Shown in pieces: positions 1 to 4,858 of a stretch of DNA of 5,125 bases. The position numbers and the translations under genes are program-made. Source of the stretch: Nitrososphaerales archaeon TH1920 (GTDB lineage Archaea; Thermoproteota; Nitrososphaeria; Nitrososphaerales; Nitrososphaeraceae); NCBI GenBank assembly GCA_014523495.1, contig JAATVM010000114.1, positions 1 to 5,125 of the forward strand, read 5' to 3'. Every line of letters starts with the position of its first letter. Position 1 is the stretch's first letter. The notes under the pieces are model-generated. The model saw only the letters and a list, made by a program, of their open reading frames with translations, searched no databases and was not told the origin of the DNA.

Positions 1-1
1 A

Positions 2-355
2 TATGATTTATTTTTACTTACAGTTTCCTTAGCAAGGATCATAATTCCACAGATGAACATCCAAGTTCCACCCAATCTTAGCCCTAAACATTATTCCAAC
101 TATATTGGAGCAGGTATTAATGACTGGGGTGGAATATCTCCCCTAACAATTGATTTCGTAAATCCCGAATCTCCTTGGCCTGACATTAAAGATGTTAAGC
201 GTGCTACTGAAAAGGCAGGTTATATGTTTAGAGGTAGACTTGCAATTTATCCGGAATTTATTTTGAACAAAAGAGATTTCATCCCCAAGAATCTGTGGAA
301 CTATATATCCACATTATCAGATAGCAGTGGATTTGTCAAGGAGGAATTAAATTGA
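2..355 (+). CDS. cofG: FO synthase subunit CofG, C-terminal part (5' end outside window)
   Basis: CofG is the radical SAM enzyme that closes the deazaflavin ring to give 7,8-didemethyl-8-hydroxy-5-deazariboflavin (FO), the chromophore of coenzyme F420, from the adduct made by CofH. Only the last 117 residues are here; the reading frame is open to the left edge, so the ATG at 53 is an internal methionine and not the start. Family signatures seen in fragment numbering are IQVPPNL (20-26), the GINDWGGISP block (38-47), FVNPESPWP (52-60) and RLxxYPE (79-85). The SAM-cluster CxxxCxxC motif would lie in the missing N-terminal half. The TGA stop overlaps the TTG start of cofH, so the two genes are almost certainly co-transcribed and translationally coupled. 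The identification is firm; only the length and start are unknown. Confidence 0.95.
   Translation, partial: YDLFLLTVSLARIIIPQMNIQVPPNLSPKHYSNYIGAGINDWGGISPLTIDFVNPESPWPDIKDVKRATEKAGYMFRGRLAIYPEFILNKRDFIPKNLWNYISTLSDSSGFVKEELN
338..345 (+). promoter_or_regulatory. Shine-Dalgarno site of cofH
   Basis: AAGGAGGA lies inside the end of cofG, six bases before the TTG at 352. It is a strong match to the archaeal 16S rRNA 3' tail. It decides the cofH start: the in-frame ATGs at 367 and 370 are more than 20 bases away from it. It is the only strong Shine-Dalgarno site seen in the window, which fits an internal operon gene whose mRNA already carries upstream sequence. Confidence 0.85.
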
Positions 356-1599
356 TCCTAGAATCTATGATGAAGGAGATAGATCCAGTTATTTCAAATA
401 TATTGAATCAATCACTGGATTCCAAGAATATCTCCATAAAACAAGCTGTTGAATTGTTTGACTCAAAAGGTACCGAAATGATCATGACTGCAATGGTGGC
501 AGACATGATAAGGAAAAAAAATGTTGGCGATAAAGTAACTTATGTTATCAATAGAAATATCAATTTTACAAACGTTTGCATTAAAAGGTGTGGCTTTTGT
601 GCGTATAGCAGAGATTTTAGAAACGAGGAGACTTATTTTCTTCCAATACAAGAAATTGTGAGAAGAGCACAAGAGGCATGGAAATTAGGTGCAACTGAAA
701 TTTGTATTCAAGCAGGATTGCCACCAAAGATGGATGGTTTCTTATACGTAGATATATGTAAGGCGATAAAAAAAGAGTTACCAAATATACATATTCATGC
801 ATTTTCTCCTGAAGAAATATTGTATGGTTCATGCAGGTCAGGACTATCCGTTAAAGAATATTTAAGTATGTTAAGAGAATCAGGACTAGGAAGTTTGCCT
901 GGAACTGCGGCAGAGATTCTTGATCAAGATGTGCGGGATCTGATCTCGCCTGGTAGAATTTCAGTAGCCGATTGGATAAATGTTATTACATCTGCGCATA
1001 AATTGAAAATTCCTACAACATCAACTATTATGTATGGCCATGTAGAAACATCAGAGAATAGAGCTAAACATTTAGAATTAATAAGATCTATTCAAAAACA
1101 GACAAATGGCTTTACAGAATTTGTACCTTTGAGTTTTATTCACAAAGAAGCTCCCATGTATAATAATGATCTTGTGAAGGGGATATCAGCAGGTCCAACT
1201 GGTCACGACGTAATAAAGATGCATGCAATTTCAAGGATTATGCTTAACAATTTCATAAAGAATATTCAAGTTTCATGGGTCAAGGAAGGTGCAAAAATGT
1301 CCCAGTTACTTCTTCAAGCAGGAGTTAATGATTTTGGTGGCACTCTAATAAATGAGAGCATCTCCACCTCAGCAGGATCTGAGTTTGGACAAATAATGAA
1401 ACCAAAAGAAATTAGATCATTAATAATGTCCGCAGGGAGAGTACCAGCACAAAGAAATTCGGTTTACGAAATCATAAAAGTTTTTGATGGAAAAGATGAT
1501 GATCATGAATCTTTACTAGATATGGCAGAAACTTCGCAATTTGGATCTTATCAGGAATTAATAAAACTGGATAAGTTCAGATACAGCCATACGAAATGA
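352..1599 (+). CDS. cofH: 5-amino-6-(D-ribitylamino)uracil--L-tyrosine 4-hydroxyphenyl transferase CofH
   Basis: CofH is a radical SAM enzyme that transfers the 4-hydroxybenzyl part of tyrosine onto 5-amino-6-ribitylaminouracil, producing the substrate that CofG cyclises to FO. The protein has 415 residues. The [4Fe-4S] ligands are C76, C80 and C83 (CxxxCxxC). Other CofH blocks follow in the expected order: IQAG (119-122), GLGSLPGTAAEIL (178-190), TSTIMYGHVE (223-232), VPLSFIHKEAP (258-268), QVSWVKEG (306-313), NDFGGTL (326-332) and ESISTSAG (335-342). The TTG start is chosen because an AAGGAGGA site sits six bases upstream and the codon overlaps the cofG stop; ATGs at codons 6 and 7 are the alternative. 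CofG and CofH as separate proteins is the archaeal arrangement, unlike the fused FbiC of actinobacteria. Everything needed for activity appears intact. Confidence 0.97.
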   Translation: MILESMMKEIDPVISNILNQSLDSKNISIKQAVELFDSKGTEMIMTAMVADMIRKKNVGDKVTYVINRNINFTNVCIKRCGFCAYSRDFRNEETYFLPIQEIVRRAQEAWKLGATEICIQAGLPPKMDGFLYVDICKAIKKELPNIHIHAFSPEEILYGSCRSGLSVKEYLSMLRESGLGSLPGTAAEILDQDVRDLISPGRISVADWINVITSAHKLKIPTTSTIMYGHVETSENRAKHLELIRSIQKQTNGFTEFVPLSFIHKEAPMYNNDLVKGISAGPTGHDVIKMHAISRIMLNNFIKNIQVSWVKEGAKMSQLLLQAGVNDFGGTLINESISTSAGSEFGQIMKPKEIRSLIMSAGRVPAQRNSVYEIIKVFDGKDDDHESLLDMAETSQFGSYQELIKLDKFRYSHTK

Positions 1600-1716
1600 A
1601 TATGCCACTATCTAGATTTGATCTGAACATGAGAAAAGAGTAAAATCATTAATCTATATGTTAATCGATACACCAATCAGTCGTGAACAGTTTGATATCA
1701 TGCATTATCACAGACC

Positions 1717-1723
1717 TTTTTTT
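1717..1723 (+). terminator. T-tract terminator after cofH
   Basis: Seven consecutive T lie about 120 bases after the cofH stop, with no clear hairpin before them. Archaeal RNA polymerase terminates at such T-runs without needing a stem. It is the longest T-run on the + strand between cofH and purN. Confidence 0.5.
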
Positions 1724-1861
1724 CTGGAATGATATTAATAAAGATAGTATTGTGAACAGCCAATAGTAACAACTTGATAAATTAAAAAAAATTAATTATA
1801 GAAGTCTGAGTTACTACTGATTATTATTGTTTCAATATAAGATTAAGTAGCATTTCACTAC

Positions 1862-1870
1862 ATTTAAGAA
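1862..1870 (+). promoter_or_regulatory. Putative TATA box of purN
   Basis: ATTTAAGAA is centred about 30 bases before the TTG at 1896. In archaea the TATA box lies some 25-30 bases upstream of transcription start, so this box would place the RNA start at or next to the start codon, giving a leaderless mRNA. That agrees with the lack of any Shine-Dalgarno sequence before purN. The match to a TATA consensus is only moderate in AT-rich DNA. Confidence 0.4.
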
Positions 1871-1895
1871 TCTCAACTATTCACAATACGAGTGT

Positions 1896-2507
1896 TTGAT
1901 AAACCTTGGAATTTTGATTTCTGGTAGAGGTAGTAACATGGAATCAATCCTAAATTTTCTAAAAGAAGGTGCAGCAACTAATGTATGCCCTAAGATAGTA
2001 ATTTCCAGTAAACCAGAAGCAGAAGGCCTTAAAAAGGCTTCAAAATTTGAAATTCCCACAAGTATAGTTTCAAATAAATTAAAAGGTTGGGATTATGATA
2101 AGGAAATAATTAGCGTATTACAAAAATATGATGTAAACCCAGACAATGGGCTTGTATGCTTGGCCGGGTACATGCGCCTCTTAAGCCCAGAATTTGTAAG
2201 AAAATACAAAATGAGGATTATGAATATACATCCATCACTACTTCCCTCATTTCCTGGCCTTAATTCCCAAAAAAAAGCATTAGATCATGGAGTAAAAGTA
2301 ACTGGATGTACAGTTCATTTTGTTGATGAGGGATTAGATTCTGGTCCAATTATTGCGCAAAAACATGTGAATGTTTTAGAAGACGATACGTACGAAACAC
2401 TTTCAGACAGAATACTTGAACAAGAGCATATATTATATCCTTATTGTGTAAAGCTTTATTCTGAAAAGAGGTTACTTATCGAAGGTAGAAAGGTAATCGT
2501 TACTTAA
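1896..2507 (+). CDS. purN: Phosphoribosylglycinamide formyltransferase PurN
   Basis: PurN carries out the third step of de novo purine synthesis, moving the formyl group of 10-formyl-tetrahydrofolate to glycinamide ribonucleotide. At 203 residues it is close to the usual family length of about 190-215. The phosphate-binding GRGSN is at 10-14, LAGYMRLLS at 89-97 and the catalytic block NIHPSLLPSFPG at 110-121; by alignment with the E. coli enzyme the catalytic residues are N110, H112 and D148 (in VDEGLDSGP). The TTG start is required: the next in-frame ATG falls inside the GRGSNM motif and would remove the first beta strand. No Shine-Dalgarno site is visible and a TATA-like box sits about 30 bases upstream, so the mRNA is probably leaderless. 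The TAA stop is followed directly by TAG. The next gene, folD, supplies its formyl donor. Confidence 0.96.
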   Translation: MINLGILISGRGSNMESILNFLKEGAATNVCPKIVISSKPEAEGLKKASKFEIPTSIVSNKLKGWDYDKEIISVLQKYDVNPDNGLVCLAGYMRLLSPEFVRKYKMRIMNIHPSLLPSFPGLNSQKKALDHGVKVTGCTVHFVDEGLDSGPIIAQKHVNVLEDDTYETLSDRILEQEHILYPYCVKLYSEKRLLIEGRKVIVT

Positions 2508-2582
2508 TAGTGATTGAAAGAACAATGTTTTGGAATAAAATACAGTAAAGCAAAAAAATGACGTTGTGAACTTTTAGAATAT

Positions 2583-3443
2583 TTGAGCAAATTAATAGAT
2601 GGAATCCTAGTGTCTCAACAAATAAAACAGAAAATCAAAAAAGAAGTGTCAGTTTTAAAAAATAAAGGAATTCAACCTTGTCTTGCCACTATTTTAGTTG
2701 GTAATAATCAAGCCTCTGCCACTTATGTTAAGAATAAGCAAATTGCAGCGAATAGTGTTGGAATTTTAACAAAAGACATCAAGTTGTCAGACAACATAAA
2801 ACAAGACGAGCTGGTCAATATTATAAATGAATTAAATCACGATAAGAATGTTCATGGAATACTTGTCCAAATTCCCTTGCCACACCAAATTGATACATCT
2901 ATCACTAATATGGTAAATCACCAGAAAGATGTAGATGGCTTAACTTCTTATAATTTAGGATTGCTCTTAGAAGGAACTCCAAAACTCATTCCCTGTACTC
3001 CCTTAGGCATTCTGGAACTATTAGATTTCTACAACATAGATGTTAATGGGATGGACGTGGCAATCATAAATAGAAGTAACTTGGTTGGAAAACCTTTAAG
3101 CATTTTATTAATGAATCGTGACGCCACTGTAACAATTTTCCATTCAAAATCAAAGAATTTGGAAGACAGATTAAGTAACTTTGATTGTATCATCACGGCT
3201 GTTGGAAATCGCAAAAATTTTACTCTCAGAGGTAACATGGTCAAAGAGGGCGCTGTTATTTTTGATGTTGGAATATCCAGAACTAATGGAAAAATTCAGG
3301 GTGATGTAGATTTTGAATCTGTTTCAGAAAAAGCAGCTTACATAACTCCTGTTCCCGGTGGAGTAGGACCAATGACTGTTACTATGCTATTAAAAAATAC
3401 CGTGCTAGCTACTAGTCTCATAAATAAAATTAGCTATAATTAG
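2583..3443 (+). CDS. folD: Bifunctional methylene-THF dehydrogenase / methenyl-THF cyclohydrolase FolD
   Basis: FolD interconverts 5,10-methylene-, 5,10-methenyl- and 10-formyl-tetrahydrofolate, normally with NADP(H), in the cytoplasm. The protein has 286 residues, the standard bacterial/archaeal length. The catalytic-domain signature YVKNK is at 48-52, giving Y48 and the catalytic lysine K52. QIPLP (96-100), KDVDG (115-119) and PCTP (137-140) follow. The nucleotide-binding domain shows NRSNLVGKP (163-171), HSKS (187-190) and the closing TPVPGGVGPMT (255-265). The TTG start follows from the family: translation begins five residues before the conserved GIL strand, and the next in-frame ATG is far inside the protein. 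No Shine-Dalgarno site is seen. The 75-base gap after purN has no T-tract, so read-through from purN is possible. One base separates it from the cyclo-ligase gene. Confidence 0.97.
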   Translation: MSKLIDGILVSQQIKQKIKKEVSVLKNKGIQPCLATILVGNNQASATYVKNKQIAANSVGILTKDIKLSDNIKQDELVNIINELNHDKNVHGILVQIPLPHQIDTSITNMVNHQKDVDGLTSYNLGLLLEGTPKLIPCTPLGILELLDFYNIDVNGMDVAIINRSNLVGKPLSILLMNRDATVTIFHSKSKNLEDRLSNFDCIITAVGNRKNFTLRGNMVKEGAVIFDVGISRTNGKIQGDVDFESVSEKAAYITPVPGGVGPMTVTMLLKNTVLATSLINKISYN

Positions 3444-3444
3444 G

Positions 3445-4038
3445 ATGATGAACTTAAGCAATCAAGAACTAAAATCAAATTTAAGGAGGGAGATTCTGAA
3501 CAAGAGAAACTCCTTGAGTCAATTACAAATCTACAAGAAAAGTAAAATAATTCAAAAGAACCTCATCAGAACATCGGAATTTATTGAATCCAAAACTATT
3601 GGACTATATATTCCCATTGGCTCGGAAGTTGAAACATGGGACATAATTAATTGTGTTTTGAAATCAGGAAGGACTTTACTGTTACCTAGAATTGTAAACA
3701 ATAATATTCGCTATTTTATTGTGGAACAAAATGACTTTGATACCGATTCATTTGATACAAATAGATTTAGAATTAAAGAACCAAGGAAAATAAATGGATC
3801 TGTAGAGTGTATAGATTTATTGATTATTCCCGGAATTGTGTTTGATTCTTATGGATATAGAATAGGCTATGGTTATGGTTATTATGATAAATTCTTGGCG
3901 AGAGAAAAATTTTCAAAATGCATTAGCCTGGCATATGATTTTCAACTTGTAAAAATTCGTATTCCAAAATTCGCTTATGATAGAAAAATAGATATGTTAA
4001 TTACTGAAAGAATGACTCATATATTTAATGCCTTTTAA
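3445..4038 (+). CDS. 5-formyltetrahydrofolate cyclo-ligase
   Basis: This enzyme uses ATP to convert 5-formyl-tetrahydrofolate (folinic acid), a dead-end storage form, into 5,10-methenyl-tetrahydrofolate, which FolD then uses. The 197-residue length is typical. The N-terminal KxxLR pattern common in the family is represented by K10/L13/R14. GLYIPIGSEVET is at 53-64, LLPR at 79-82, KEP at 111-113, IIPGIVFD at 127-134 and the nucleotide-binding GxGxGYYD loop at 141-148. IPKFAYDRKIDMLITE at 173-188 closes the fold. Start: ATG at 3445 or the adjacent ATG at 3448, one base after the folD stop, with no clear Shine-Dalgarno site, so translation is probably coupled to folD. Its stop codon overlaps, tail to tail, a truncated minus-strand ORF. 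The family is also called MTHFS, FthC or YgfA; no symbol is assigned because none is settled for archaea. Confidence 0.95.
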   Translation: MMNLSNQELKSNLRREILNKRNSLSQLQIYKKSKIIQKNLIRTSEFIESKTIGLYIPIGSEVETWDIINCVLKSGRTLLLPRIVNNNIRYFIVEQNDFDTDSFDTNRFRIKEPRKINGSVECIDLLIIPGIVFDSYGYRIGYGYGYYDKFLAREKFSKCISLAYDFQLVKIRIPKFAYDRKIDMLITERMTHIFNAF

Positions 4039-4208
4039 TTTGACAAAAAACGTATACTTAAGAGCCCAAGAAAATATAAATTATGAAAATCCTTACTTAC
4101 ATTTATGCATTTAACGTTATCTCCCTTTTGTATTTTAACAACCTCTGGAATAAAATTTCTTATTTTTTCATATGGTATAAATTCTGGAATGATAACCGAA
4201 TGATTCAT
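4035..4208 (-). pseudogene. Truncated cupredoxin-like small ORF
   Basis: This ATG-started frame encodes 57 residues. Residues 19-42 follow the first half of a blue-copper (cupredoxin) domain: FIPEVVKIQKGDNVK (19-33), then N36, D40 and H42. The family pattern is FxPxxVxVxxGDxVxWxNxDxxxH, with the usual tryptophan replaced by C34 and H42 at the place of the first copper ligand. The protein ends 15 residues later, so the C-terminal Cys/His/Met ligand loop is absent and type 1 copper binding is not possible. The stop lies inside the last codons of the convergent cyclo-ligase gene, so the missing half cannot continue leftward. There is no signal peptide. AT-rich sequence at about 4221-4240 could hold a TATA box. 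It may be a gene remnant, or a shortened small protein that is still made. Confidence 0.5.
4163..4168 (+). terminator. Possible T-tract terminator of the folate gene group
   Basis: Six consecutive T lie about 125 bases after the cyclo-ligase stop, preceded by the T-rich stretch at 4126-4136. No hairpin is evident. This is the first + strand T-run of this length after the gene, but it also lies within the minus-strand cupredoxin-like frame, where it encodes lysine codons. Confidence 0.3.
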
Positions 4209-4253
4209 ACTAATACTATAATATTTATTTAATAATAAAATTTTACTTTCTTT

Positions 4254-4259
4254 AAAAAA
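4254..4259 (-). terminator. Possible T-tract terminator of the minus-strand small-gene pair
   Basis: Six A on the + strand are six T on the - strand, about 36 bases after the stop of the 53-residue cysteine-rich ORF. Position and orientation fit termination of a transcript that begins upstream of 4783. T-runs are common in DNA this AT-rich, so support is modest. Confidence 0.35.
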
Positions 4260-4269
4260 GTATAATTGA

Positions 4270-4289
4270 ATGAAATGAAATGAAATGAA
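4270..4289. repeat. ATGAA pentanucleotide repeat (4 copies)
   Basis: Four perfect tandem copies of ATGAA (TTCAT on the - strand), followed directly by TTTATTTATTT. It lies in the gap between the cysteine-rich ORF and the truncated cupredoxin-like ORF, outside both frames. It is a simple low-complexity repeat, not an array of regulatory size. Confidence 0.85.
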
Positions 4290-4294
4290 TTTAT

Positions 4295-4456
4295 TTATTT
4301 AATAGTATATCCTTGTAACCGAATAATTATTGTGAATTGTTTACAATCACAAACCTTGCAGAAATTGTTACAATTTTCGTAATCTGATCTTTGGCCTACG
4401 GTAAAACAATGCTGATCTTTTTCATGACCACAAGTTGAACAATTTTGTGAGGACAT
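4295..4456 (-). CDS. Small cysteine-rich, probable zinc-binding protein (53 aa)
   Basis: The product is unrecognised. The frame runs from ATG at 4456 to TAA at 4295. Seven of its 53 residues are cysteine: C6 and C9 form CxxC followed by H11; H16 and C17 come next; C29, C33, C36 and C38 form CxxxCxxCxC. That is enough for one or two structural zinc sites. The cysteines stop at residue 38, followed by a hydrophobic strand-like tail (FTIIIRLQGY, 41-50). Such clustering is unlikely in a chance frame of AT-rich DNA, which is the main reason for calling it real. It starts 24 bases after the stop of the 100-residue gene on the same strand, so they probably share a transcript. No strong Shine-Dalgarno site precedes it. 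It could be a nucleic-acid-binding or protein-partner zinc ribbon; an iron-sulphur site cannot be excluded. Confidence 0.65.
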   Translation of the reverse strand: MSSQNCSTCGHEKDQHCFTVGQRSDYENCNNFCKVCDCKQFTIIIRLQGYTIK

Positions 4457-4480
4457 AAGACATTTTATTGATGATAAGTA

Positions 4481-4783
4481 TTAACCTTTTATTTGGTTAC
4501 TACAAACTTGATAAAAAATCCAATCTAAAATGTTCAATTCGCTATGTAATTTATCAGCCTCGAATATTGTATGAGTCTGATTTATTGTTAAGATAATTTC
4601 ATTCATTCTAGATTCAATACTGTCACAAATAGGAACATGGGGATTGTTTATATTTTCTAAAACCCAATTTATTAATTCAATTCTTTTTTGAAGATCTCGC
4701 TTGTAAGTACTTTCATCTTTTTCCAAATCAAACCATCTTTTAGATTCTTCAATTTCTTTTTGTAATGTTTGTTCTACAGTCAT
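4481..4783 (-). CDS. Hypothetical 100-aa helical protein with an internal repeat
   Basis: The product is unrecognised. The protein is soluble-looking, rich in E, K, I and L, with no signal peptide or membrane segment, and appears mostly alpha-helical. Residues 30-45 (DLQKRIELINWVLENI) and 78-93 (KLHSELNILDWIFYQV) look like two copies of one helix: L, then aliphatic positions, then N/D-W-V/I, spaced 48 residues apart. Shorter similarity precedes them (LQKEIEE at 7-13 against IESRMNE at 56-62), suggesting a duplicated helical hairpin. Support for it being a true gene: ATG start, a TATA-like box about 28 bases upstream giving a leaderless mRNA, and a long open frame in an otherwise frame-poor region. 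It probably forms a two-gene unit with the cysteine-rich ORF 24 bases downstream. A scaffold or regulatory role cannot be told from the sequence. Confidence 0.7.
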   Translation of the reverse strand: MTVEQTLQKEIEESKRWFDLEKDESTYKRDLQKRIELINWVLENINNPHVPICDSIESRMNEIILTINQTHTIFEADKLHSELNILDWIFYQVCSNQIKG

Positions 4784-4806
4784 AGAATCTATTTAGACTA
4801 ATGAGG

Positions 4807-4816
4807 ATTTAATATA
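4807..4816 (-). promoter_or_regulatory. TATA box of the 100-aa gene
   Basis: Read on the - strand, TATATTAAAT is centred about 28 bases before the ATG at 4783. This spacing would put transcription start at or within a few bases of the start codon, the leaderless pattern common in archaea. No Shine-Dalgarno sequence lies before the ATG, which agrees with this. It is the clearest promoter in the window. Confidence 0.55.
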
Positions 4817-4858
4817 CGATGTCCCCTTTAAGAGAGGGAGCACTATGAATATTTTATA

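Larger units (their letters stand above)
1600..1895. other. Intergenic region between cofH and purN
   Basis: About 300 bases with no convincing gene on either strand; the longest starts give ORFs of under 15 codons. It holds a T7 tract that probably ends the cofG-cofH transcript, a TATA-like box placed for a leaderless purN, and the sequence TATTGTGAA at 1748-1756 with an inverted copy at 1880-1888. The break separates the F420 genes from the folate genes, so the two groups are probably transcribed separately. Confidence 0.7.

Noticed and set aside
463..832. Two overlapping minus-strand frames of about 70 codons inside cofH
   Set aside because: They lie wholly within a gene whose family motifs run through the same bases, and their translations show no recognisable motif; they are shadows.
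1661..1705. Minus-strand 14-codon ORF beginning MHDIKLFTTDWC, reminiscent of the start of glutaredoxin/thioredoxin-like proteins
   Set aside because: It stops two codons after the cysteine, the CxxC motif is not completed, and I found no continuation in other frames. It is too short to separate from chance.
1748..1765. TATTG/CAATA inverted repeat with an 8-base loop
   Set aside because: A five-base AT-rich stem is too weak and too common to call a hairpin or operator.
1877..2059. Minus-strand 60-codon frame over the start of purN
   Set aside because: It overlaps the GRGSN region of purN and has no family-like features.
3029..3244. Minus-strand 71-codon frame inside folD
   Set aside because: It is antisense to the nucleotide-binding domain of folD, with no motif or promoter of its own.
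4823..4839. CCCT/AGGG stem after the PsbP-like remnant as a terminator hairpin
   Set aside because: Only four pairs form, with no adjoining T-run in the right orientation; archaeal termination does not need such a stem.
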